From: Lewinellaceae bacterium
GTDB lineage: Bacteria > Bacteroidota > Bacteroidia > Chitinophagales > Saprospiraceae
DNA length: 64,000 bases
Direction: 5' to 3'
NCBI GenBank assembly: GCA_020636315.1
Contig: JACJYA010000006.1
Coordinates: 124,001 to 188,000, forward strand
In this document: in pieces, positions 45,039 to 53,768 of the stretch
How the letters are laid out: the number at the start of each line of letters is the position of its first letter
Numbering within the stretch: the first letter of the stretch is position 1
Program-made: the position numbers and the translations under genes
Notes under the pieces: generated by a model
Told to the model about the DNA's origin: nothing
The model's input: only the letters and a program-made list of their open reading frames with translations
Databases searched by the model: none

Positions 45039-45747
45039 GCAGAATCTCTATTTAAGAGCTCTTGAGTGTGAAAAATATTATTGTTTTTTTAATTTGAATG
45101 TAACCCTTATGCACATGTCTCGTAGAAGATAGAGGAGGGGCAAAAAAAAAACCGGCCCTGTGTGGGCCGGTTCCAAAAGAGCTTTGAGAGGCTATCTACA
45201 TACCAAAAATGAGGATATCCTTTGATATCCCCGAAATCTTTAATGGGATTATAATATAAAGCATTCGTGGGATTACAACTTTTGCAGTAAGTCTTTCTCG
45301 TTTTCCTCCTCTTTCGAAGGATGCTGTCAACTGTTTCTGACTGTTTATCATCGTTGACAATACAAATGTCTATAATAATTCCAGGGTTGTGAAGTACATT
45401 TCCGCAATTTGCTGTGTTGAAGCAATGGATATTTTATTTATAAATTATTGTTTTTCAGTCTTTTAAATAAAAAATAAGCCTCATTTCTGTATTTTTGGTG
45501 TTATTTTTATGTTAATTTTCACTAGAAAAGGTTGTTTTTTTTTGACTTTTTCCCTTAAAAAACACCTCTGAAGCTTCATTTTTTTCAAGGCCCTGGCAAA
45601 AAAACGCTGCGGGTTCCTTCCTTTTGTCTTTTCCCGGGGTATTAATAACCAGCGTTTCTCAAAAAACTTATTAAAAAAATATATTTTGCATGAAATTCCT
45701 TTTGGTTTAAGGATCATCTTCAAACCCAAGTGAAACCAAAAGCACTC
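45039..45747. other. AT-rich intergenic region
   Basis: This 709-bp stretch has no supported gene. Its base composition is much more AT-rich than its flanks, particularly 45400-45720, with long T and A runs. It includes a hairpin (45150-45172) and a small imperfect palindrome near 45212-45229 (GGATATC/GATATCC). A minus-strand frame of 82 Lys-rich codons at 45481-45729 looks like an AT-rich chance ORF. It may be a long leader for the gene at 45748 or a scar of insertion. Confidence 0.4.
45150..45172 (-). terminator. GC-rich hairpin with T-run on the minus strand
   Basis: AACCGGCCC, a 5-nt loop and GGGCCGGTT form a strong stem. Nine A's just before it (45142-45150) read as a U-run on the minus strand. 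It has intrinsic-terminator form for leftward transcription, yet the flanking genes run right. It could stop antisense transcription or serve as a stem at the end of the upstream operon. Confidence 0.55.
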
Positions 45748-47460
45748 ATGCTAAAACGCCTGATACTCATCATCGCCATATTGGGAACGGGGTTCCGGTT
45801 CTCCTCTGCGCAGGAAACTGCAGTGCAGCCCTCCAATGCTCATCCAACCGCTGAAAAACCCGTACTTGAGTTCTACCCTTCTCAATCTATTGAGATCCGT
45901 GGCCTGCTCGGACAGGGGGAAAGCTTTACCAGTTATCTACTGATCAGCAGCGCCCGCAATATGCAGCTGACAGCTAAGGCCAAGCCGCTCAGGGATGCAG
46001 ATAAAGGCACTTTTCTGCGTTCCGATCTACTCTCTCTTTCTCCAAACAGCATTAGTATTGAAGCCGGACGGGATGCGGAACTTACCTTCACCGTTAAAGA
46101 TGGCGCTGAGCCGGGAACCTATACCGGCGAGCTGGAACTTTTGGATGAGAAAAGTAAGAACAGCTGGGCCGTCCCGGTTGAGGTAAGCCTGAGGCATGAT
46201 GCAAGCGCAAAGATCTTTCCCGAAGATGAAGCTCCGCAGGTGAATACCGTCAGCCGTTCTTTTCTCAATTTTCTTTTGCCGGAAAGCATAAGGCAGGAGG
46301 GGATCAACATCCGCATCGATAATGAAGGTGATGAAGAACTGGCCATTTCCAATGTCTCGCTGGCATTGAAAGGGCAGGGTACCAATGCTGCTTTTACGGA
46401 GGCTTTCCTGAAACTCGACACCAGCCGGCTCAACCTGGAAATAGGCCCCAAAGGGTTGGAGACCTTATCTCTCAACTTTGATAAAAATGCTTTGAAAACC
46501 TTGCCCACCGACATTTATAAAGGAGAGTTCAGGGTGTATTTCAAAGATGCTTCAGAACCACTTTCCACTACAGTGACCGTCAATAAGCGCATGGGGGCTG
46601 TGGGGGCCATCCTCTTGCTCATTCTGGGCATTGTCGTCGGCCGCTGGATAAAGGGCCTGGATAAGGCCAAAAACCAGATCGAGCTGATGGATCGCTTCGT
46701 TCCTCTGCGCGTCAAAGTGGATAACCTGACGGACAAGCTGGCGCAGAAACAATTGTGGGACGAACTGGCCCAACTGGAAAAGGAGATCGATAAAGTTCAG
46801 AGCGACGAATCCAGAGCTGCTGTGGAGGAGCATTTTCCTCCCGTGGAAAAGAAGATCGCCCGGATACAGGAGCTGGAAGCCCTGTTCGAACGCCTGAGCG
46901 AACAATTCAAGGAAGAAAAAGCCAGCAGTGAAACCAAAAGCCAGGCCAGCCAGCAGCTTCGGGTCGCCCGAGACGCTATTCTGGATGGCAAGGAGGAAGA
47001 GGCTCAACAAGCTCTGCAAAAGCTGGATGAACTGATGAGCGCCATCAGCAAAGACAAGAGCAAAGGCATTCTGGATGAGGTTATCCTCCCGGCCGCTTAC
47101 AGCGTCAAAAGGCAGATGGATAAGCTCTTCGAAACCATGAAGGACGGCGAAGGGGAAAAAGAAAAAGCAGAACAGCCCGGAGGGTGGGAAAGCTTTTTCT
47201 TCCGCGCCATGCAGCTGATCTCCGGCGTAAAAATGTCGGCCCGGTTCCGCTATGGCTTTGTCCGGCCTCTGGTTACCCTGGCTACATTCATCGTCCTGCT
47301 GCTGCTGGGATTCAACGAGATCTACATCAACGGAGGGGAAACCTTTGGCGCCGCCGGCATCATGGACTACCTCAAATTATTCCTCTGGGGGGTCGTGTCG
47401 GATGTGTTCTCCCGATCCCTGACCAGCGATGACCTGGTGGGTGGTTTTATTGGAAAATAG
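45748..47460 (+). CDS. Membrane protein with Ig-like ectodomains and coiled coil
   Basis: The ATG at 45748 (MLKRLILIIAILGTGFRFSSAQ) starts a signal peptide; the GTG at 45730 is less likely. About residues 35-275 are beta-rich with two Ig/Fn-like modules (AELTFTVKDGAEPGTYTGEL). A membrane helix follows (GAVGAILLLILGIVVGRWI), then a long Glu/Lys coiled coil of about 150 residues. Two hydrophobic C-terminal segments (PLVTLATFIVLLLLGFNEIY and GIMDYLKLFLWGVVSDVF) follow. No known family was recognised. It is the nearest upstream gene to the caspase-like protein, so it may be a sensor, scaffold or anchor for it. Confidence 0.65.
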   Translation: MLKRLILIIAILGTGFRFSSAQETAVQPSNAHPTAEKPVLEFYPSQSIEIRGLLGQGESFTSYLLISSARNMQLTAKAKPLRDADKGTFLRSDLLSLSPNSISIEAGRDAELTFTVKDGAEPGTYTGELELLDEKSKNSWAVPVEVSLRHDASAKIFPEDEAPQVNTVSRSFLNFLLPESIRQEGINIRIDNEGDEELAISNVSLALKGQGTNAAFTEAFLKLDTSRLNLEIGPKGLETLSLNFDKNALKTLPTDIYKGEFRVYFKDASEPLSTTVTVNKRMGAVGAILLLILGIVVGRWIKGLDKAKNQIELMDRFVPLRVKVDNLTDKLAQKQLWDELAQLEKEIDKVQSDESRAAVEEHFPPVEKKIARIQELEALFERLSEQFKEEKASSETKSQASQQLRVARDAILDGKEEEAQQALQKLDELMSAISKDKSKGILDEVILPAAYSVKRQMDKLFETMKDGEGEKEKAEQPGGWESFFFRAMQLISGVKMSARFRYGFVRPLVTLATFIVLLLLGFNEIYINGGETFGAAGIMDYLKLFLWGVVSDVFSRSLTSDDLVGGFIGK

Positions 47461-47540
47461 AAACGAGGCGCCGGGCCTGCCGGAGTGCTGATGGGGACTG
47501 TTTCCGGGTTTTTCACCCGGAAGAGCGATAGCGAAGATGG

Positions 47541-47607
47541 GCTGGGTTTCTGAGTTTCTGGAAACCAGTGGTTAAGCATAATCCAGACACACTTGATTGA
47601 ACCATCT
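47541..47607 (-). repeat. Dispersed element, copy A (inverted)
   Basis: Read on the minus strand it matches copies B and C: GGTTCAATCAAGTGTGTC, a GCTTAACC-like segment, CTGGTTTCCAG and AACTCAGAAAC. It is one of four members between 47.5 and 57.4 kb. It lies between the membrane protein and the caspase gene. Confidence 0.6.
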
Positions 47608-47712
47608 CTGCCGATACCGCAATCGGGTTGTTGCCGGTTAATCTCCGGGCAATAACGGCTATGTCACAACAAACAACTCACAACCAATACCAAGAAGTAA
47701 AACCCAAAGATA

Positions 47713-49872
47713 ATGGCTACCAAAACCAGATCAAAGGAAACCTTACCTGCCCTCTATGCCCTCTTTGTGGGCATCAACAAATACCCTCAGCTGCCTGCCG
47801 ACAACCAACTGGAAGGGTGTGTCAATGATGTCAACCTGATGAAAAGCCTTCTGGAAGAGGATTTCATGAAGGCGCGGTTCGGAAAAATCCATCTTCATGA
47901 ACCCATTCTGGATACAAATGCTACCAAGGATAACATCGTGAAGGCTATCCGCGGCCACCTGGGCAAAGCCCAAAAGGGGGATTTCGCCCTCTTTTATTTT
48001 TCCGGCCACGGCATCCGGGAAAAGACGAGCATCGAAGCGTTCCGGGAAGAGGAAGTCGATGCCAATATAGGCGGCATCATCTGCACCGACTTTCGGGGCT
48101 CCGGAAAAAAGGACCCGGACGATACTGTTTTGTGCGATAAGGAATTCCGATACCTTATCCGGGAGCTGGCGGAAGAAGAAGACGGCTCACCAGGAGCCAA
48201 CGTCATCGCCCTGTTCGACTGCTGCCACTCCGGGTCCAATACCCGTTCGGTAACGACTGAAAAAATCCCGGCAAAAGCCCGGCAGATCATGCGGCAGGCG
48301 CTGCCGGAAAGAAGCTGGAAAGGTTTCATCTTTCACGATCAGCCAAAGCTGGAGGAAATGGTTAAAGGGGACAAAATGCTGGACGAGATACTGCCCCAGG
48401 GCCAGCACATCATGATGGCAGCCTGCCTGGAGGTGGAACTGGCCTGGGAAGCGGGAACCACCCAGAGCAACGGCGCCTTTACCCAGGCGCTGACCGATGT
48501 GGTGAAACAGCATAGAGGAGACATCACCTACCACGACCTCTACACCCGCATTCTCAACCGCATGCGTTTTTACCATCAGGAAGGGAGCCGCCACGACCAG
48601 CGGCAAACCCCGCAGTTCTACATCAACACCCGGCAACCCAACGACCGTTACAAGGTGTTCCTGTCGGATCAACGCGCCAGCCAGACCGGCGACTGCACCC
48701 TGGAGTACAACCAGGCGGAAAAGGAATGGCGCATCAGCCTGGGAGCTTTGCATGGGGTGCCGCCCAACAGCATGGAAGAAGGGGTTAAGGCCGTGGTATT
48801 CCCGCACAAAGACCGCAAAAAACGGGAGGAAGCGCGGATACTCAAGGTTTATCCCATGCATTCAGTAATAGAGTTTCCCAAGGGGTTGGATGCCGGCGAA
48901 GGCCCCTTCCTGGGCAATGTGGAGGGCCTGGCCATCCCAAAACAAAAGGTTTTCCTTTCCGGAGATAAAGCCGGAGTGAAACTGGCGAAGGAAGAACTCA
49001 CAAAAATGCTCGAAAGCGCCAAAAGGCGGCTGTTCGAACTGGTGGATGATGAAAGCAAAGCCAACTACGTACTCCAGGCCAATACCGGGAAATACCGATA
49101 TCACCTTCCTTTCGACCCTGCCCGCCCACTCATCCGTTCCACCTCGTATGTCAACTCCAGCGGCGAACCGAGCGCCGGTAAAGTCGAAGAGGTATTCAAC
49201 AACTTCAACCAGATCTCAGAGTGGTCTTTCCTGAAGAACCTCAACCATTACAACGCAGAGGTGCCTTCGGATAAGAAAGGGGATACCACCATGTACCCTG
49301 TTGAGCTACGCCTGTTTGAATACGTCGGCAATGGAAAGGAAAAGCGGATCATGCCAGCAGGGAACAAGTTTACTTTCGAACTCAGCGAAGACAAACCTAA
49401 CATCTGGATCCGTTTTGAGCTGAAGAATTTCAGCCCGGAACTGCTACACACCAGCCTTGTGTACATGCCTTACAACTTCGGCTTTTATGCCGATGAAAAA
49501 GCCTGCTTCCTGAGGGCTCCGCAGGTCGTCATCGACAAAAACGAAAAGGTGTATTCCCGGAAATTCACCCGCAAGCAGCCGGACGGCAGCGATCCCGCTA
49601 AGGAATACCTCCGCCTGAGCGTTGATAAATACACCAGAGATTATAATCTGCAGGTGGAGCAGAATTTCATCAAGTTGCTGAACAGCAAAACGGTCTTTGA
49701 GATCAAGGCCCTGCACATGGAACCTCTCCCTTTACCGGATGAGGAGCCCAAAAAAGGCAAAACCAGAGGTTTTGATTTTGATGATGAAGAGCCTGAATTA
49801 CCCGAATTCGAGTGGGAGATCCGGACGTATGAGCTGATCATCAGCAATCCGGAGTACGAGCCGGAGAGGTAG
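47713..49872 (+). CDS. Caspase-like (C14) peptidase with C-terminal beta domains
   Basis: This 719-residue protein begins with a caspase-hemoglobinase fold: YALFVGINKYPQL, ALFYFSGHG (catalytic His99) and VIALFDCCHSGSN (catalytic Cys171). GAFTQALTDVV and YHDLYTRI complete the p10-like portion at about 250-300. The C-terminal 400 residues contain a mixed region (YNQAEKEWRISLGALHGVPPNS) and beta-rich segments (ELRLFEYVGNG, WIRFELKNFSPE) that may sense ligands. It has no signal peptide, so it is probably cytoplasmic. Caspase-like proteins are known effectors of bacterial self-killing and antiphage defence. The target is unknown. Confidence 0.88.
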   Translation: MATKTRSKETLPALYALFVGINKYPQLPADNQLEGCVNDVNLMKSLLEEDFMKARFGKIHLHEPILDTNATKDNIVKAIRGHLGKAQKGDFALFYFSGHGIREKTSIEAFREEEVDANIGGIICTDFRGSGKKDPDDTVLCDKEFRYLIRELAEEEDGSPGANVIALFDCCHSGSNTRSVTTEKIPAKARQIMRQALPERSWKGFIFHDQPKLEEMVKGDKMLDEILPQGQHIMMAACLEVELAWEAGTTQSNGAFTQALTDVVKQHRGDITYHDLYTRILNRMRFYHQEGSRHDQRQTPQFYINTRQPNDRYKVFLSDQRASQTGDCTLEYNQAEKEWRISLGALHGVPPNSMEEGVKAVVFPHKDRKKREEARILKVYPMHSVIEFPKGLDAGEGPFLGNVEGLAIPKQKVFLSGDKAGVKLAKEELTKMLESAKRRLFELVDDESKANYVLQANTGKYRYHLPFDPARPLIRSTSYVNSSGEPSAGKVEEVFNNFNQISEWSFLKNLNHYNAEVPSDKKGDTTMYPVELRLFEYVGNGKEKRIMPAGNKFTFELSEDKPNIWIRFELKNFSPELLHTSLVYMPYNFGFYADEKACFLRAPQVVIDKNEKVYSRKFTRKQPDGSDPAKEYLRLSVDKYTRDYNLQVEQNFIKLLNSKTVFEIKALHMEPLPLPDEEPKKGKTRGFDFDDEEPELPEFEWEIRTYELIISNPEYEPER

Positions 49873-49887
49873 CCTTTTGCCTGACTG

Positions 49888-49978
49888 GGATAGTTCAAAT
49901 AAGTGTGTCCGTTGTGCGCTAACCCGCTGGTTTCCAGGGGCCAGGAACTCAGAAACAAGGAACTATGAACACTCCCGC
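49888..49978 (+). repeat. Dispersed element, copy B
   Basis: GGGATAGTTCAAATAAGTGT begins the element, then GCTAACCCGCTGGTTTCC, an AACTCAGAAAC core and AACTATGAACACTCCC at the end. Copy C (55571-55663) shares most of it. It sits between the caspase gene and a convergent flippase-like gene. Confidence 0.7.
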
Positions 49979-50084
49979 CTGACTTGTCAGCTTGTTTACA
50001 GGTCAGATGTAAGGCACTTCCGACAAGCCTTGCCCCTTAAACCCCAACCAGCTTCCAATAAGCTAAACTTCTCTATGCTTAAAC

Positions 50085-51212
50085 TCATTCCGCCAGTTCC
50101 TCCGCCTCCAGCATTTCCTGCCGCAACTGCCGCCTTTGGTTGAGGATCTCTCTGATCCAGTTGGGAATGACGATGGCGCCGGCGAGGAGGTAAGTGTAGT
50201 AAGACAGCAGCCGCCAGATGGTGGAAATAAGCGTGGCGTAGGTGGGGTTGGAAACATAATCGCTCAGGAAGCCACCGAAAAGGATCTCCACAAAACCCGC
50301 TCCTCCCGGAGTGGGGCTGAAGGCAATAATGACAAACATCGTTTCCAGGCGGGAGTAGAGCTCGAACTGGGTCCAGAAATCCAACGGAATTTTCGTGATA
50401 AAGGCAATGATCAGGCAGTTGAGCAGCAGAAAGCGGCAGGACCAGGCCGTGGCAGTTGACAGGAACGCCCCCAGGTGAAATTTCCAGTTCTGCTGCTTCA
50501 GGTGAGTGGAGGCCAGGATCATTTCATTCCCCAGCTCGATCGCCCGGCGGCGGTAGCGCTTCAGGAAACGAACCCGGGTGAAACTTACCAGGACGCGTTT
50601 CATCTGTTTGGGGTTGATGAACAGGCCGTAGTAGAAAATGCTGCTGTACAGGGCCATCAAAGAATAGGCAAAGAGAAAATAAAAACCCCAGGCGCCTATA
50701 TCATCGATAGTCTTCACTTCGGGGCGGATCATGTGGGTGCCGAAGAAGAGAAAGAGGATCGGCAGGGTGCCGATGAAGAAAAAGCTGTCTAAAACGATGG
50801 TGTATAAGACGATGGTGGCGGTTTTGGCCGTCGATAATTTTTCCTGAGCCAGTACGAAGAAGGCCACCGCTGATCCGCCGACCGCTGTAGGCGAAACCGC
50901 TGAGCTGAACTCCCAGATGAAAATGAGCTCAATGCATTTGCTCCAGGTGAACTCCCCCTCCGAAAGAATGTGAAGCCGGGTGGCATAAGCCAGGTGCCGG
51001 ATAACCAGAATCAGCACGCAGGCGATGATCCAGAACAGGGTGTGCGCCGTCCAGTTTATCTGGGCAAATTCCTGAGGGTCAAACTGCCGCCAAAGCAGGT
51101 AACCAACTGCCACTATACCCAGCAGAACAGGCAGGATGATGCGCGACACTCGGATCGATTTGAGTGCCTCCTGGTGCTCTTCATCAAAGTGCTCAAGCGT
51201 GCTGTGCTTCAC
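50085..51212 (-). CDS. LPG-synthase-TM (flippase-like) membrane protein
   Basis: This 375-residue protein has about eight helices and the signatures of the lysylphosphatidylglycerol synthase transmembrane (UPF0104) family: SAVSPTAVGGSAVAFFVLAQEKLS, a Pro/Gly-containing helix SPTPGGAGFVEILFGG and RLLSYYTYLLAG. No C-terminal synthetase domain is present. Members act as lipid flippases or glycolipid-related transporters. It starts after a charged N-terminus (MKHSTLEHFDEEHQEALKS). It is transcribed toward the caspase gene's end. Confidence 0.85.
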   Translation of the reverse strand: MKHSTLEHFDEEHQEALKSIRVSRIILPVLLGIVAVGYLLWRQFDPQEFAQINWTAHTLFWIIACVLILVIRHLAYATRLHILSEGEFTWSKCIELIFIWEFSSAVSPTAVGGSAVAFFVLAQEKLSTAKTATIVLYTIVLDSFFFIGTLPILFLFFGTHMIRPEVKTIDDIGAWGFYFLFAYSLMALYSSIFYYGLFINPKQMKRVLVSFTRVRFLKRYRRRAIELGNEMILASTHLKQQNWKFHLGAFLSTATAWSCRFLLLNCLIIAFITKIPLDFWTQFELYSRLETMFVIIAFSPTPGGAGFVEILFGGFLSDYVSNPTYATLISTIWRLLSYYTYLLAGAIVIPNWIREILNQRRQLRQEMLEAEELAE

Positions 51213-51349
51213 GAATTTTTATTTTACCCGACACGTATTGGCAACAATTCTTTTTGTCCTGAGTTGTGCCGTTTCCAAGAATTCCCGCAAAGTTGCAGAA
51301 AAGCAGGCAATTATGGTTATCTTTCTGCCTGTGAACTAACCTCAATTTT

Positions 51350-51592
51350 ATGAGTCTTCTCTATTTCCTTATCGTCGGCGGCATCGCCGGCTGGCTGGGC
51401 GGGCAGATCATGCGCGGCTCCGGTTTTGGCATCATTGGCAACATCGTTATCGGTATCATCGGCGGCGTCATCGGCGGGTGGTTGTTCGGCCTTTTGGGCA
51501 TCAGCACCAGCGGCGGGCTGATCGGTTCCATTATCACAGCGGCCGTGGGCGCAGTAGTGCTGCTGTGGATCGCCGGGCTGGTCAAAAAATGA
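51350..51592 (+). CDS. GlsB/YeaQ/YmgE stress-response membrane protein
   Basis: This 80-residue protein has three helices rich in Gly and the family pattern LIVGGIAGWLGGQIMRGSGFG, NIVIGIIGGVIGGWLFGLLG and GSIITAAVGAVVLLWIAGLVKK. It is a small inner-membrane protein linked to envelope stress in several bacteria. It lies 24 bp before the VWA gene on the same strand. Confidence 0.92.
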   Translation: MSLLYFLIVGGIAGWLGGQIMRGSGFGIIGNIVIGIIGGVIGGWLFGLLGISTSGGLIGSIITAAVGAVVLLWIAGLVKK

Positions 51593-51616
51593 CCGCTTTG
51601 CTGATACAGGGGTATT

Positions 51617-52756
51617 ATGGAAACCGATGACCGCATCGAACGATGGCGCCTGATCCTCGGCCGGCAGGCTGACCCCGATGGTGAAATACAACTCCAGGGG
51701 CAGGCCAAAGGCATGGATAAAGTCCTGGAAGCCCTCTACGATTCCGACCGCAAAGCAGGCCTGGGAAGTTCTTCTCCCAATGTCAACCGCTGGCTGGGAG
51801 ATATCCGCCGCTATTTCCCTACCCCCGTCGTACAACTTCTACAAAAGGATGCCCTCCACCGCCTTGGCCTGGAACGCATGTTGCTTGAACCGGAACTGCT
51901 GGAAGCCATTGAGCCGGATGTGGAACTCGTCGGAACCATCCTCTCTCTCAATAAGGCCATGCCTGACCGGACCCGGGAGTCGGCCCGCATCGTCATCCGC
52001 CGCATCGTCGAACAACTGGAGAAACGGCTGGAAAACCCCATGCGGCAGGCCATCCGCGGCAGCCTCGACCGCTCGGTGCGCAACCGGCGCCCCCGCCTCA
52101 ATGAGGTGGACTGGCGCCGCACCATCCGCGCCAACCTCAAGCACTACCAGCCGGAACTGAAGGCCATCATTCCCGAACAGATCTACGGCTTCGGTAGAAA
52201 AAGAGCTCATCTCAAAGACATCATCCTCCTGGCCGACCAGAGCGGCTCCATGGCCACTTCGGTCGTTTATGCCGGTATTCTGGGTTGCATCATGGCTTCC
52301 CTGCGGGCTTTGCGCACCCATCTTGTCGTCTTCGATACCAGCGTTGCCGATCTCACCGAATACCTGGACGACCCGGTCGATCTGCTGTTTGCTACTCAAT
52401 TGGGAGGGGGCACGGATATAGCGAAAGCCCTGGCCTACGCTCAACCGCTCATCCGGCGCCCCAATGACACCATCTTCATTCTCATCACTGACCTCTACGA
52501 AGGCGGGCGGGAAGAAGACATGCTCAAACGGGCGGCGGCCATCAAGGCCTCAGGCGCTCAGTTCATCACCCTGCTGGCCCTCAACGACCAGGGGGCGCCC
52601 TCCTACAATAAGCAGCTCGCCGGCCAACTGGCTGGGCTGGGTATTCCCGCCTTCGCCTGCACACCCGATCAGTTTCCCGGCATGATGGCGGCGGCGATCA
52701 GAAAAGAAAACATGCATAGCTGGATGGACAGGGAAGGAGTAGCCGCAAAGAATTGA
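51617..52756 (+). CDS. VWA-domain protein (CoxE-like)
   Basis: The 379-residue protein has a helical N-terminal half (KVLEALYDSD and VNRWLGDIRRYF). A von Willebrand A domain follows with the MIDAS parts DQSGSM, GGGTDIA and ITDLYEGG. It resembles the VWA member of MoxR-VWA-SWIM operons. No MoxR ATPase or SWIM protein lies next to it here, so it is an orphan or works with distant genes. It is cytoplasmic, with no signal. It shares strand and promoter region with glsB. Confidence 0.85.
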   Translation: METDDRIERWRLILGRQADPDGEIQLQGQAKGMDKVLEALYDSDRKAGLGSSSPNVNRWLGDIRRYFPTPVVQLLQKDALHRLGLERMLLEPELLEAIEPDVELVGTILSLNKAMPDRTRESARIVIRRIVEQLEKRLENPMRQAIRGSLDRSVRNRRPRLNEVDWRRTIRANLKHYQPELKAIIPEQIYGFGRKRAHLKDIILLADQSGSMATSVVYAGILGCIMASLRALRTHLVVFDTSVADLTEYLDDPVDLLFATQLGGGTDIAKALAYAQPLIRRPNDTIFILITDLYEGGREEDMLKRAAAIKASGAQFITLLALNDQGAPSYNKQLAGQLAGLGIPAFACTPDQFPGMMAAAIRKENMHSWMDREGVAAKN

Positions 52757-52773
52757 GTTTCTCCGGATATCTC

Positions 52774-53550
52774 CTATTCCACCAGATGCTCGGTAAGATC
52801 ACTTTCGGTTTCTTCCAGGAGCCTTGTAACATCAGCAAAGGCCGCATATTGGGAACACAGCATGATCGGATAGGTGACGAAAATGCCCACGAACAATAAT
52901 ATGACTCCGGCGGAGGCCAGTAGCCCCAAAACCAATGTAAAAAGGAAAATGATCAGCCACTGTTTGGTGATCAGTTTGCGGCTCATTTCCAGGGCTTCCC
53001 AGGGCCCCGTCCGGTAAAAAGCGATCAGCATGGTTGCCCAGCCATAAGCGATGCCCAGGTATATGGCCGGAATGAAAAACAGGATAGACCAGGCGGGAAA
53101 TCCGGGTGGTTCGTCCATCGCATAAGGGTGGGATTGTGCTTCGATCAACCAACCTAAAAAACCCGAGGTTCCCCAGGCGATGAACATAGGGATCAGGCTG
53201 GCCAGTATGACGAGGGTAGCAAAAAAAGTTGCCGTCGCCAGCGGCCCGATGAAGTCGAACCCTTTGAAAAAGTCGCCGAACTCCACCTGTTCTCCTTTAT
53301 CCAGTTTATGCGCCACCAGATAAGCGCCCACCACAAGCGCCGGAGAGAGGAAAAAACCACTGGCAATAGACCCGATAATGGGGATCAGGCTGGATACGAC
53401 GACGATTATTCCGGCTACAAAAGAGAAGCCGATAAAACCGCCCGCATTCTTCTGAAAGATTTCAAACCCCTTGCTGATGTATTCGCTGAAATGAAATTCA
53501 TATCCGTTGTAAAGGATATCCTGAAGTTTTTTTTCCTGGTTCTCGTTCAT
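52774..53550 (-). CDS. Multi-helix membrane protein, DUF-type
   Basis: The ATG at 53550 (MNENQEKKLQDILYNGYEFHFS) begins a 258-residue protein with an N-terminal amphipathic part and about six helices (GFIGFSFVAGIIVVVSSLIPII and IIFLFTLVLGLLASAGVILLFVG). The pattern resembles Bacteroidota proteins with a GYCF-like membrane repeat. Its function is unknown. It is convergent with the VWA gene, only 17 bp away. Confidence 0.65.
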   Translation of the reverse strand: MNENQEKKLQDILYNGYEFHFSEYISKGFEIFQKNAGGFIGFSFVAGIIVVVSSLIPIIGSIASGFFLSPALVVGAYLVAHKLDKGEQVEFGDFFKGFDFIGPLATATFFATLVILASLIPMFIAWGTSGFLGWLIEAQSHPYAMDEPPGFPAWSILFFIPAIYLGIAYGWATMLIAFYRTGPWEALEMSRKLITKQWLIIFLFTLVLGLLASAGVILLFVGIFVTYPIMLCSQYAAFADVTRLLEETESDLTEHLVE

Positions 53551-53722
53551 GATTTGTAATTTTTGAGGTTTTGGCGATGCCCTAAAAATATGATAATCAG
53601 TGGATTTATGTGCGTTTTTGTCGCGCAAATTGAAAAATCAGGTGCGGACAGAAGGCTGCTGATTGTCCCGTTTTTTAACGAGAAGAAGAGGTAACTTAGC
53701 CTTCGGGCTTTAGCCGGTGCGT

Positions 53723-53762
53723 ACTAGTGGCCAGGCGAACTTTAAGTCGCCTGGCCACTAGT
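53723..53762. repeat. Dispersed hairpin repeat, copy 2
   Basis: ACTAGTGGCCAGGCGA and its complement flank the loop ACTTTAAG. The inner 38 bp (53724-53761) are identical to 14528-14565. It lies 6 bp past the stop of the minus-strand FG-GAP gene, so it may also terminate or stabilise that mRNA. Confidence 0.8.
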
Positions 53763-53768
53763 CAGCCT

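Noticed and set aside
45481..45729. Lys-rich minus-strand ORF of 82 codons
   Set aside because: It falls in an AT-rich region with many A/T runs, so Lys, Phe and Ile codons arise by chance, and no motif is present.
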